This document shows positions 1 through 9,700 of a stretch of 64,000 nucleotides of DNA, piece after piece. Made by a program: the position numbers and the translations under genes. Origin of the DNA: JABAAW01 sp965216605 (GTDB taxonomy: Bacteria > Pseudomonadota > Alphaproteobacteria > JABAAW01). The DNA lies in NCBI GenBank assembly GCA_965216605.1, contig CBDCGG010000002.1, positions 1 to 64,000 on the forward strand, read 5' to 3'. Under the pieces are notes generated by a model. The model was not told the origin of the DNA. It ran no database searches and worked only from the letters and a program-made list of their open reading frames with translations. Within the stretch, counting starts at the first letter, position 1; the number at the start of each line of letters is the position of its first letter.

Positions 1-16
1 CGAAGGACAAGAAAAG

Positions 17-661
17 ATGGATATCGTTTTGAATGGCCCTAGCGGCCGTCTCGAGGGAAGGTTGCATCAAGGTGCGCCTTCTGCTCCTGTTGTTTTGCTT
101 TTGCATCCGAACCCCGTGCAGGGCGGTACGATGGACAGCAAGGCGGTGTATACGCTGTATCGCGCGTTTGCGCGGCAGGGCTTCAGCTGCCTGCGGATCA
201 ACTTTCGCGGCGTGGGACGTAGCGATGGTCGCAGCGAGCTGGGTGAGGGAGAGATCGCCGATGCGGCAGCGGCGCTGGATTGGCTTCAAGAGCGCAACGA
301 AGGAGTGACGACCTGTTGGATCGCGGGTGTTTCTTTCGGTGCTTGGGTCGCCTTGCAGCTCTTGATGCGCCGCCCTGAGATCGCGCGCTTCGTCGTCGCC
401 GGTCTGCCTGAACGACGCTACGATTTCTCGTTCTTCAGCCCTTGTCCCGTCGATGGGCTAGTTCTACACGGCGAGCAAGACGAGCTGATTCCCTACGAGC
501 ATATCGTGCAATTGGAGCAAGATTTGATCTGCCACAAGGCGGTGCAAGTGGCTTTTCGTTGCATCAAGTCTGCGGATCACCTCTTCTCGCAACACTTGGG
601 CGAGCTGGAGCAGATGACAGCCGAGTATATTCGACAGACACGCGCGAAGTCGGCAGCCTGA
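17..661 (+). CDS. alpha/beta hydrolase family protein (COG2945-like)
   Basis: A 214-residue single-domain serine hydrolase of the small alpha/beta type. The nucleophile elbow GVSFG places the serine at residue 106, the acid is probably Asp155 in GEQDELIP, and the histidine is His188 in SADHLF. An HPNP motif near residue 30 could form the oxyanion hole, as in the COG2945 group. No signal peptide is visible, so it is probably cytoplasmic. The substrate cannot be told from the sequence. It lies 84 bp upstream of trpG on the same strand, with a T-rich spacer and no clear terminator between them. Confidence 0.8.
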   Translation: MDIVLNGPSGRLEGRLHQGAPSAPVVLLLHPNPVQGGTMDSKAVYTLYRAFARQGFSCLRINFRGVGRSDGRSELGEGEIADAAAALDWLQERNEGVTTCWIAGVSFGAWVALQLLMRRPEIARFVVAGLPERRYDFSFFSPCPVDGLVLHGEQDELIPYEHIVQLEQDLICHKAVQVAFRCIKSADHLFSQHLGELEQMTAEYIRQTRAKSAA

Positions 662-745
662 TTTTATTGCTCATCTTGCTATACTGCCTACCTTGCTTTA
701 CTGCTCATTTTGCTTGAGCCTCTTATCTCTTCGTTGCTTTTTGGC

Positions 746-1408
746 ATGCCTTCTTTTCTGCTCATCGATAACTACGACAGCTTCACTTGGAATCTGTACC
801 AAGCGGTTGCCTCGCATCGCGCGCTGGACGAAGGAAGCGTGCTGGTCGTGCGCAACGACAAGTTGAGCCTCGCCGAGATTGTGGCGTTGAGACCTTGTGG
901 CGTGGTCGTCTCGCCGGGGCCTGGACGACCTGAGAGCGCGGGCATCTCGCTCGCCTTGCCGCAAGCGTTGCTAGCACGCGGCAAGAAGGGCGAGGCGGCA
1001 CCTCCCTTGCTGGGCGTTTGCTTGGGGATGCAGTGCCTTGCGCAAAGCTGCGGCGGCAAGGTTGTGCGTGCAAAAAAACTCATGCACGGCAAAACCTCGC
1101 CCGTGCGACACGAGGGGGGGAACGCTTTGTATCCAACTCCAATTCCAACTCCAAACCCTCTGTTTAAAGATGTACCGAATGTCTTCGCGGCGACGCGCTA
1201 CCATTCGCTCATCGTCGAGAGAGAGTCGCTACCTGATACTTTGCTGATCGATGCTGTCAGCGACGACGAGGAAGAAGTTGTCATGGCACTCTCGCACCGC
1301 GAGCAGGCACTGTTCGGCGTGCAGTTCCATCCCGAAAGCATCGCGTGCGAATACGGAGAGCGCATCGTTGCGAACTTCGTCGACTTTTGTCTGGAAGCAG
1401 CAACCTAG
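746..1408 (+). CDS. trpG: anthranilate synthase component II (glutamine amidotransferase)
   Basis: Class I glutamine amidotransferase of 220 residues that supplies ammonia to TrpE for anthranilate synthesis. Visible marks are the N-terminal LIDNYDSFT, SPGPG near residue 56, the nucleophile Cys92 in GVCLG, and the His195/Glu197 pair in FHPES. The residue after GVCLG is Met where His is usual. I chose ATG 746 because the protein then begins at the family's normal N-terminus; an in-frame start at 710 would add 12 residues. trpE is not in the window. It starts the trpG-trpD-trpC-moaC-moeA run. PabA is possible, but the trpD neighbour favours TrpG. Confidence 0.9.
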   Translation: MPSFLLIDNYDSFTWNLYQAVASHRALDEGSVLVVRNDKLSLAEIVALRPCGVVVSPGPGRPESAGISLALPQALLARGKKGEAAPPLLGVCLGMQCLAQSCGGKVVRAKKLMHGKTSPVRHEGGNALYPTPIPTPNPLFKDVPNVFAATRYHSLIVERESLPDTLLIDAVSDDEEEVVMALSHREQALFGVQFHPESIACEYGERIVANFVDFCLEAAT

Positions 1409-1432
1409 TAGCAAAGCAAAACAAAGCCCCCG

Positions 1433-2503
1433 ATGCTAACCCCCTCGCCTACGATAAAAGACATCTTGGAGCTGTTGCTCGCAGGACACGCGCTCTCGCG
1501 TAGCGATGCGAAGCGACTCTTCACCTCGTTGCTGATCGAGGGTGAAGAGACAGACGATATCATGCTTGCCGCCGTGCTGGCGGCGTTGCGCGTGCGCGGT
1601 GAGCAGGGCGAAGAGGTTGCAGGCGCGGTGGATGCGCTGAGCGTAGCGGCGGTCGATCCTGTTGTTGCGCCTGCGAAGGCGATCGACATCGTAGGCACAG
1701 GAGGCGACGGGTTGGGCTTGTTCAATATCTCTACGGCGACGGCTTTCGTCGTTGCCAGTTGCGGCGTTCCTGTAGCAAAGCATGGCAACCGCGGCGTGAC
1801 CTCTCAAAGCGGTGCTGCCGATGTGTTGGAGGCTTTGGGGGTTAGGATCGATGCGCCCGTCGAGCGTTTGCAACAGAGCTTGGACGAGACGAATTTTTGT
1901 TTCATGTTTGCACCGCGCCACCATCCTGCGATCGGGCGAGCGGGCAAGGTGCGCAAAGCACTAGGCACGCGCACGCTTTTCAACCTGTTGGGACCTCTTC
2001 TTAATCCTGCGGGCGTTCAACGGGGTTTGTTCGGGGTTGCCGATTTGCGTATTGCCGATCTTTATGCGCGCGTGATGGACTTGCTGAACTTTGAGCATGC
2101 CTGGATTGTGCACGGAGCAGGGGAAGCGGACGAGATGACGCTGTGCGGCGAATCGCAAGCCTTTATCGTAGAGCGCGATTCGGCGGGAATGCATAAGAAA
2201 CGCGCGATGCTACCTGAAGATGCGGGGCTGTGCGTGCAAGATCTTTCGCTGGTGCGCGGTGGGGATGCGAAGTACAACGCACGCGCTATCGCACGGGTTT
2301 TCGACAACAAGCAAGGCAAGGAGGGTTCTGCGGAGCGCGCCTTGTTGGAGACGATTCTCTACAACGCGGCGGCGGCACTAGTTGTTGGCGGCGCGGCGCG
2401 CACCCTATTAGAAGGAGCGACGCTTGCGAGAAGTGCCATCGAGGAAGGCAAGACACGCCGCACGCTAGATGCTGTCAAGGACATCACGCATCAAGGCTCC
2501 TGA
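1433..2503 (+). CDS. trpD: anthranilate phosphoribosyltransferase
   Basis: Transfers the phosphoribosyl group from PRPP to anthranilate, the second committed step of tryptophan synthesis. The 356-residue length fits the family. The PRPP loop GTGGD is at residues 88-92, KHGNR at 116-120, and the conserved stretch around GRAGKVRKALGTRT follows. It starts 24 bp after trpG, and its last 35 bases overlap the trpC start codon region, which suggests translational coupling. Nothing in the active-site motifs looks broken. Confidence 0.95.
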   Translation: MLTPSPTIKDILELLLAGHALSRSDAKRLFTSLLIEGEETDDIMLAAVLAALRVRGEQGEEVAGAVDALSVAAVDPVVAPAKAIDIVGTGGDGLGLFNISTATAFVVASCGVPVAKHGNRGVTSQSGAADVLEALGVRIDAPVERLQQSLDETNFCFMFAPRHHPAIGRAGKVRKALGTRTLFNLLGPLLNPAGVQRGLFGVADLRIADLYARVMDLLNFEHAWIVHGAGEADEMTLCGESQAFIVERDSAGMHKKRAMLPEDAGLCVQDLSLVRGGDAKYNARAIARVFDNKQGKEGSAERALLETILYNAAAALVVGGAARTLLEGATLARSAIEEGKTRRTLDAVKDITHQGS

Positions 2504-3359
2504 GTCCGCCCCTGAACCTAGCCCTGCTGCTTCTCGCGGTGAGGGCTTGCTTGCGCGCATTCTTACAGCTAAGCGCGAGGAGTGCGCCCTACTTAAAGGC
2601 GACCTGCAAGGTGTGAGAGAACAGGCGCGAGAGCAAGTGCCGCCGCGCGGCTTTCGACAAAGTTTGTTGCAGCATCTCGCGCGCGGAGAGGCGGCGTTGA
2701 TTTGCGAGAGCAAGCGTGCCTCGCCTTCTGCGGGGGTACTTCGCGCCTATGGGTCGCCTGCGGATACGGCGCAAGGCTTGGAGCGCGGAGGGGCTGCGTG
2801 TTTGTCCATTTTGACCGATCGCATGTGGTTTCACGCTCAACCCGACGACTTACAACAGGCACGCGCTGCTACAAGGCTTCCTGTTTTGCGCAAAGATTTT
2901 CTCATCGATCCCGTGCAAGTTTGGCAGGCGCGCGCGATGGGAGCGGACTGCGTGTTGCTGGTGATGCGTATTTTGGAGGCAACGCAAGCGCAGGAGTTGG
3001 AGGCACTGGCGATGGAGCTCGGCATGGATGTACTCGTCGAGGTGCATACAGAGGAGGAGTTGGAGGTTGCAATTGTGAACTTGCAGGCGACGATGATCGG
3101 CGTGAATGCGCGCGACTTGCAAAACCTTTCGATCGACCTTCCCCAAGCAGCGACATTGATCTCGCGCGTTCCTGCCGATCGTCTGGCGGTTGCTTCAAGC
3201 GGGTTGCGCGCGCCTGCCGATCTTCTCCCTTTCTTGGCGGCGCGTTCTCAAGCTTTGGCGTTTTTGATCGGCGAGGCGATCATGCGTAGCGACGATCCCG
3301 CACTCAGCGTTGCAGCATACGCGCAAACTGCTCGACGCGCTCAGCGCGTTGGGCAATAA
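2469..3359 (+). CDS. trpC: indole-3-glycerol phosphate synthase
   Basis: Ring-closing enzyme of tryptophan synthesis, a TIM barrel of 296 residues. The typical N-terminal segment LLARILTAKREE is followed by CESKRASPS (substrate-binding Lys), VLRKDF (catalytic Lys), VLVEVH, GVNARDL and ASSGL in the expected order. With the ATG at 2469 the protein has a Pro/Ala/Ser-rich leader of about 25 residues before the conserved part, inside trpD. A downstream start is possible but none is obvious. No trpF is fused to it or found in the window. Confidence 0.93.
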   Translation: MLSRTSRIKAPESAPEPSPAASRGEGLLARILTAKREECALLKGDLQGVREQAREQVPPRGFRQSLLQHLARGEAALICESKRASPSAGVLRAYGSPADTAQGLERGGAACLSILTDRMWFHAQPDDLQQARAATRLPVLRKDFLIDPVQVWQARAMGADCVLLVMRILEATQAQELEALAMELGMDVLVEVHTEEELEVAIVNLQATMIGVNARDLQNLSIDLPQAATLISRVPADRLAVASSGLRAPADLLPFLAARSQALAFLIGEAIMRSDDPALSVAAYAQTARRAQRVGQ

Positions 3360-3384
3360 CAGCCCGCATAACTAGGATTTTTTT

Positions 3385-3936
3385 ATGGCAGAGAAAGCAG
3401 ATAAGGCAGAAACGCAGCCCTCCTCGTCGCCCTCCTCGTCGCCCTCCTCGCAGCCCTCCTTGCCGTCGCGCCTGACGCACAGCGACGGGGTGGGGGGAGC
3501 GCGCATGGTCGATGTGGGGGAGAAGAAGAAGACGAGGCGTTTTGCAAGGGCGCAGGCGTGCGTTGTGCTTTCGGAGGAGGGAGCGAGCGTTCTTGCTACG
3601 CACAAGGCGGAGAAGGGCAATGTGTTGGGGACAGCGCAGCTTGCGGGCATCATGGCGGCGAAGCAGACGAGCGCGCTTGTGCCTCTCTGCCATCCTCTGC
3701 CTTTGAGTCAGGTTTCTGTGTCGTTGCGCCTTGAGGGAAGGAAGGTTCTCGTTTTTTCGGAATGCCGCACGGAGGGGCAGACGGGTGTCGAGATGGAGGC
3801 TTTGACAGCGGTCTCGATCGCCGCCTTGACCGTCTACGACATGCTGAAGGCGGTCGATCGCGCGATGCAGATCACCGATATCCGTTTGCTCGAAAAGAGC
3901 GGTGGCGCATCGGGCGCATGGAACGCCGACTTATGA
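3385..3936 (+). CDS. moaC: cyclic pyranopterin monophosphate synthase MoaC
   Basis: Second step of molybdenum cofactor synthesis, forming cyclic pyranopterin monophosphate. The conserved core shows KQTSALVPLCHPL, TGVEMEALTAVS, YDMLKAVD and LLEKSGG. At 183 residues it is longer than usual because of a Ser/Pro-rich leader of about 25 residues encoded by near-perfect 12-bp tandem units (about 3417-3460). ATG 3385 starts this leader. The real start could lie nearer the conserved part, but no better ATG is seen. The trp-moaC-moeA order is common in alphaproteobacteria. Confidence 0.93.
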   Translation: MAEKADKAETQPSSSPSSSPSSQPSLPSRLTHSDGVGGARMVDVGEKKKTRRFARAQACVVLSEEGASVLATHKAEKGNVLGTAQLAGIMAAKQTSALVPLCHPLPLSQVSVSLRLEGRKVLVFSECRTEGQTGVEMEALTAVSIAALTVYDMLKAVDRAMQITDIRLLEKSGGASGAWNADL

Positions 3937-3983
3937 CACGCCGACTTATATCTAGCGGCTAATCTCAACAACGGAGTTGCTTG

Positions 3984-5231
3984 ATGGCGGACTTGTTGCC
4001 TGAACAGGCGCGCGAGATGATACTCGCAAGTATCGAGGCTCTTGCGGGAACGGAGGTGTTGCCTTTGCAAAGCTGTCTCGGCAGGGTTTTGGCAGGCGAT
4101 TTAGTTGCTCGCGTCTCGCACCCTCCCCGTCGTGTCTCTGCGATGGACGGCTATGCGGTGAGGACGGCGCAGGCAAACAAGGACGCGGTCTTGCGCCTTG
4201 TGGGCAGGTCAGCGGCGGGGACAGCTTTAGTGCCAAAGCTTGCGGAGGACGCAACGGCGGTGCAAATATTCACCGGCGCGGCTTTGCCTGATGGGGCAGA
4301 TGCTGTTCTTATCGACGAGCATAGCGTTGTCGAGAGAGGAGATGCGGGAGGAGAGAAAAATTATGTGCGTGTGCTAGAGCAGCCGATGCGGGATCGTTAT
4401 ATTCGCGCTGAGGGTGGAGATTTCGCTGAGGGCAGCGTTTGTTTGAAGGCGAGCCGTTTGCTTTCGGTGCGCGATATTGCGTTAGCGGCGACGATGAACT
4501 ACGCGTGGCTTTCGGTACGGCGAAGACCTCGTCTTGCGATTGTTGCCAGTGGTTTTGAGCTTGCGCATCCTGGCGAGGCACATGGGAGTCATCAAATCGC
4601 GGCTGCGAACAGCTTGATGTTGGCGATGTTGGCGGAATCCTTCGGGGCGGAGGTGCGGATTGTGCCGTTTGCGGAGGACAGTCTTGCTTCGTTGAGCGCG
4701 GCGTTGCGCGATGCGTTGGGGGGTGCGGACATTGTTGTTGCCAGCGGGGGAGCGTCGCGCAGTGCGACGGATTGGACGGGAGCGGCGATGGCGGAGCTTG
4801 GCATCGAGGAGCGATTTAGTCGTCTTGCCATGCGTCCGGGCAAGCCTACGAGGTTCGGTATATTAAAGGACACAAGGTGTGATATTCCTGTGCTTGTTTT
4901 ACCGGGCAATCCTGCTTCTGTTTATGTTGGTGCGTTAGTTTTTTTACGAGTGATGATTGAGCGGATGCTTTCGCAGGATGTTTCGGATGTTTTGGAGGAG
5001 GCGGAGGTTGGGGTTGGGTGTATTATTGCGGCGGGGGGGGAGCGGAGTCATTATATGCGGGGATTTTTGGAGGGGGGGGTTGTGCGTATTTTTTCTGATC
5101 AGGAGTCGTCGCATACTTTGTTATTGGCGCGGGCGAATTGCTTGGTGGTGCAACCTGCGCATGCGGCTGCGAAGGGGGAGGGGGATAGGATTGGAATTTT
5201 GCCGATACCGCCGCATTGTTGCGGGCTTTAG
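3984..5231 (+). CDS. moeA: molybdopterin molybdenumtransferase MoeA
   Basis: Inserts molybdate into adenylylated molybdopterin, the last step of Moco synthesis. About 415 residues, with the MoeA N-terminal motif VSAMDGYAV, the central MoCF-binding fold (VASGGASRSATDW, MRPGKPTRFG) and LVLPGNPASVYVG. I chose ATG 3984 over an upstream in-frame TTG because of the spacing to a GGAG-like site. The last 300 bases are extremely G-rich on the coding strand (32 G against 4 C in 4981-5040), unlike the first part of the gene. lexA, often next in alphaproteobacteria, is replaced here by a repeat element and tyrS. Confidence 0.95.
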   Translation: MADLLPEQAREMILASIEALAGTEVLPLQSCLGRVLAGDLVARVSHPPRRVSAMDGYAVRTAQANKDAVLRLVGRSAAGTALVPKLAEDATAVQIFTGAALPDGADAVLIDEHSVVERGDAGGEKNYVRVLEQPMRDRYIRAEGGDFAEGSVCLKASRLLSVRDIALAATMNYAWLSVRRRPRLAIVASGFELAHPGEAHGSHQIAAANSLMLAMLAESFGAEVRIVPFAEDSLASLSAALRDALGGADIVVASGGASRSATDWTGAAMAELGIEERFSRLAMRPGKPTRFGILKDTRCDIPVLVLPGNPASVYVGALVFLRVMIERMLSQDVSDVLEEAEVGVGCIIAAGGERSHYMRGFLEGGVVRIFSDQESSHTLLLARANCLVVQPAHAAAKGEGDRIGILPIPPHCCGL

Positions 5232-5254
5232 GTTTGACGAGTGCTTTTTGTATT

Positions 5255-5396
5255 GACGGATGCAAAACATCGTGTGCGTAGCACGCGGGAGGGTGTGGGG
5301 GGATAAATTCCCCCCACGAAGACTCCGCGTCAGCGGGGGGAATTTATCCCCACGCGCGCTTAAGCGCGCGTTTGTTTTGCATCGGTAAAAATTGCC
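5255..5396. repeat. intergenic palindromic repeat element, copy 1
   Basis: Non-coding element between moeA and tyrS. A 17-bp arm (5299-5315) and its exact inverse (5335-5351) flank a 19-nt loop. The same 53-bp core is found inverted at 41884-41936 with one loop mismatch. On the outside, a GGATGCAAAAC box (5258-5268) and its inverse GTTTTGCATC (5374-5383) bracket the element. The transcript could fold into a strong hairpin. Base composition flips from G/T-rich to C/A-rich across it. Confidence 0.8.
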
Positions 5397-5473
5397 ACCG
5401 CACATGATGCCTACCCTCCAATACGCACCTCCTCTTGACAAGAAATCTACCCCCGCCTACCATAACAATCCCC

Positions 5474-6731
5474 ATGGAAAAATATACCCCCCGCTCAGAC
5501 CTCCTCCACAACCTCTCCGAACGAGGCTTCCTTAAAGACTGCAATAACTGGCAAACCCTCGACGCGCTTTTGGCAAAAGAAAGTATCTCCGCCTACATCG
5601 GCTTCGACGCAACCGCCGATAGCTTGCACATAGGCTCGCTCATACAAATCATGCTGCTGCGATGGCTGCAAAAAACAGGACACCGCCCAATCGTCCTGCT
5701 AGGCGGCGGCACAACGCGCGTCGGAGATCCCATCAGGCAAAAATACCCAACGACGCTTGCTAGAAACAAAAGACATCAACCACAATACACAAGCCCTCAA
5801 AACCCTCTTCGTAAAACTACTACAAGACAAAACTTCTACTGCTACCTCCCCCTCCCGCCTCACCTTTGTCGATAACGCCGTGTGGCTCAACGATATCTCT
5901 TGGCTAGATTTCTTGAGCGAGTATGGCAAACACTTCTCGGTCAATCGCATGGTCAAGGTGGAATCGGTGCGTAGTCGGCTGGAAGCCGACCAACCCCTCA
6001 GTTTTCTAGAATTCAACTACATGGTGCTGCAAGCCTACGACTTCCTACAACTCCATCAACGCGAGAATTGTCAGCTACAACTAGGCGGCTCAGACCAATG
6101 GGGCAATATCCTCTGCGGTATCGAGCTCATTCGCCGCGTGGAGCGCGCCGAGAGTTTCGTCCTCACAACCCCCCTGCTCACCACCGCCTCAGGCGAAAAG
6201 ATGGGGAAGACAGCAACAGGCGCGGTGTGGTTGAACCGCGAAAAGCTCTCGTCGCAAGATTTTTGGCAGTTTTGGCGCAACAGCGCCGATGCCGATGTCG
6301 GTCGCTTCCTGAAACTCTTCACCGAACTGCCGATGGACGAGATTCGACGCCTCGAACAACTTGAAGGTAAGGAGCTGAACGAAGCGAAAATTCTCCTCGC
6401 CAACGAAATAACAACCCTCTGCCACGGTAGCAAGGCAGCAGAAAACGAAGCGCAACGCGCCGAAAAACTCTTCGGCAAAGGCGACCTCTCGCAAGCAAGC
6501 GAGCGCGTCATCACCTTCAAAGATAATCGCTTCGTCTACGAGATTCTCTTGGAGGTAGGACTAGTCTCCAGCAACAGCGCAGCACGACGGCTGATCCGAC
6601 AAGGCGGCGTACGGCAAGACGGCAAGATCGTCTCAGACGAACAAGCGCAATTGTTTCTAAAACCCCAAGAAAAAACGGTGCTCTCGGTCGGCAAGAAAGC
6701 ACACTGCGCCCTCGTCGGGAAAGCCGCCTGA
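5474..6731 (+). CDS. tyrS: tyrosyl-tRNA synthetase, interrupted by a +1 frameshift
   Basis: Class I synthetase charging tRNA-Tyr, about 418 residues if repaired. The HIGH-like LHIGSL, GGGTTRVGDP, the KMSKS variant GEKMGKT and a C-terminal S4 RNA-binding domain are all present and in order. The reading frame changes inside the conserved GDP-SGK motif: GAT CCC (5726-5731) is followed by one extra base at about 5732 before TCA GGC AAA. Upstream of this point the frame is that of ATG 5474; downstream it is +1. Because no other tyrS is visible and the rest is well conserved, a sequencing error, a recent mutation or programmed frameshifting are all possible. The 5' part has a C-rich coding strand. 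Confidence 0.85.
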
Positions 6732-6759
6732 ATAAATTATAAGTTAATCCTAAATTAAT

Positions 6760-9700
6760 CTAACCCTCTTCGTCTGGGGGTTTTGTCGCCTCCTCGTTGT
6801 TGGTTTTTTTTTGCTCGTCTGCGATCTGTTCGCGTTTTTTGTCTTGAGCTTTTTTGATGTCGTCGCGTTCGATCAGTTGCAAGGGATTGGCGATTTTGAC
6901 GATCCCGGGCAGCAATACACTGAGGGGCGAGGCTGTAACCTTCGGATTGCTCCACTTTCCCTTCGCCTCGTAGGAGAAGGCGAAGAGGTTGTGCTTCTTG
7001 CTGCCGACGATGATCGTTCCGAGGAAAGGAATGTTGCGCAAGATTTTTGATACGAAGTGCAAGGTTGCGATTTCTCCTCGCAGATCGAGATTCTGTTGCG
7101 CCAAATCGAGCGATCCGTTTGCGCTGAGCGCGGTTAGATTGTTGGACAATCGAAACTCTTTGAGTGTCAGGATGCCGTCCCACATTCTTATGTCGGAGCG
7201 CAGATCCAATCCTCTGATTCCCTCCTGAAAAGCGGATACGAAGTCTGCGGCATCGAAGATCTTCAACAACAAAGGCAAGTCGTAGAAAGAAACATTGCGA
7301 ATTTTAGCATAACCCTCAAGATGAGGTTTCGGACGCTGTCGCTCTCTGTAGGGACGAACGAGCGAGATCTGCGTCCTCCCTCCGTCGGCGATATTTTTAC
7401 CTAGCGTCTGATGAAGAAAGCTGCCGAGGTCGTCGATGTGTGCGGAAAAGAACTCCTGTCCCTCACGCAGCGTGTAGAAAGCTCGCGCGCGCACGCGACT
7501 TGTTATCTGCCTGCGTTGCCTTTTTGCGGAGCGGGCAAAAAGCAAGCTATGCGAGGAAAACGAAGCATTGTATATCTTGCCGTCTTGCCAGCGCAAGTTT
7601 GCCCGCACCCCCTCCAGCAGATCGTTGGGGCGTGGCGTTTTTCTATCCTTGGCGGTTTTTTGCAATTGCAACTTTTTCAGCCTTGCATCGAAGGTGAGGT
7701 TGACCATCTTTCCCCAGCCGAGCGAAGGGGAAGCCTCGCCTCCCTTCTGCTTGCTCTCGATGAGGGCGCGCCAAGGTTTTTGTTCGAGCCAATGCGACAA
7801 GTTCGCTTCCTCTCCCTCAAGCGTGAGCAGCCATTCGGCAGGTGCTTTTTGCGAGGAATTTTTTTGCGAAACAGCTGCCATCGGCATATTTTCCAACAAC
7901 AGAGCAAGAGGCTTCCCCGCCTGTTCTCCCCCTGCCCTCTCGACGAGGAGAGATGTTTTGCCTTGGGTGCGTAACCTACCCTCGATCTGCCAAGCGGCAG
8001 CTTGTGTGCGTGGCTGCGTTGCTGTGTTTGTGTCTGTTTCTTGCGCCTTGACGCTTCCCGACAGGCGGACGGGCTCTCCTCTGATGTTTTGTGAGCTTTC
8101 TAAGCGCAGGCGCGCGCGCGGAAAATCTATCGTTGCCAAGCCTTGCGTGGCTGCTCCCGCTTTTTCTTTGTAGGAGAGCGCGAGCGGCAGATCTTTTCCA
8201 AGCCATCCTTGCGGCAGGTAGGGAAAATCGCTTTCGAGAGCATGTGCGTCCAACGAGCCTTGCAAGGTGAGATTTTGTATCTCTTGTCGCTGTCGGACGG
8301 CGGACGCGCTGGGCAGGGCGAGCAACCATCGTCCTTGCAAATCTGCACCTCGATCGCTTTGGGCGCGCATCGTAAGCGAGAGAGGAATAGAGCTTGTCGA
8401 GACAAGCGTTGCCGAGCCTTCATAGAAACGCAGGAAGGGCGCTTGCAAACGAATATCCTCGATCTGCCAAGCCATGTCGTAGGACAAGGGGTAAGGAAAG
8501 ATCGTATCGGGTGCTTCCGCGTCCAGCTGATCGAGAAAGGCTATCATGTTGATATGTCCATTAGCTCGTGCACGCGGCGCGGGAGGCAGCCATCGTGCGC
8601 TGAGTTGCAACTCTTCGAGCGCTTGCAAAAACGGCGCGTTGAGAATAAAGCGACGCAAGGCTTCCGCCGACCCCTCGCCCTCCAGCGCAAGGCGCATGAG
8701 CGTGTGTCGCTCTTTGTTCGCCAAACTCTGTCGTTCAAAGGAGACCTCGCCGCCCTCGATGAGAAAGTCGCCACGAGGATTGTCGCGAGGGTTGCCCCAA
8801 GGATTTCTATAACGGGCTTGCTGGACCTTGAAGAGTATTTCCTGATCGGTAAAATGCGTGTCAGCCTTGATCTCTGTCAGGGTTACGGATTCAGCGAAGA
8901 GTTGCAAGCGTCCCTTCTGCCATATGAATGTTCCTTCCAAGTTAGTCAATTTCTTCACCTCGCTATCCTCCGCATTGCGATCGATGAGGAGGTCGAGCGC
9001 GAGCGTCAGATCTGTCAGTTCTCCTGCCTTGGCGACCTCGACTACTGTCGCGCGTGTGTTGGGTTTGAATCTCGGATGCCACAAGGCGCGCACTGTTTGG
9101 AGCGGCACGCCGCCGCGACTCGTCGCCTCCAGCGTGAGGCGAAACTGCGAGGGATTCCATGTTGCGCTTGCTTCGTGCGGCAAGATCGTGATGCGTTTGT
9201 CCACACCCACTTCTTGCGTGTCGTCGAGATCTAGGTTGCTTGTGATCTGCAATTGCTGCTCGTTGCCCTCGATAGCCAGCGTCAGGCGATGGGCTTGCGC
9301 GCTCTCGTTACTTTCGTTCCATTGAAAGTGCGGCGTTTCCAACGACAGGTTTCCCAAGAATCGGCGGACTGCTTGAGGCTGGCGTTGCTGCGACAATCTT
9401 CCTGAGACTTGTCCATCCAAATGAAAAGGCAACGCCTCTTGCGAGAGACCCACGGGTAGCAGCAGGTTGCTTGCGTGCCAAACGACACCGAGCGGCAGCG
9501 CGCGAAAGCTGATACTTGTGTTCGTCGAGCCTGTTCGACGATCGTCGGTCGAATGATCTAAGGAGAGCACAGCTTTTTTGTCAAGCGCCCGTGCGAAACG
9601 TGCTCTGAACCAGCTTTGCCTTTCCCTAAGGTCGAAGCGATAATCGAGCGAGAGTTGTCCACGCCCTTCCAGCCACAGCTGCGCCGCCTCATAATCTGCT

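Noticed and set aside
8143..9234. Plus-strand open frame of 363 codons inside the AsmA-like gene
   Set aside because: Antisense to a long conserved-type coding frame; Arg/Cys/Ser-rich translation typical of shadow frames.
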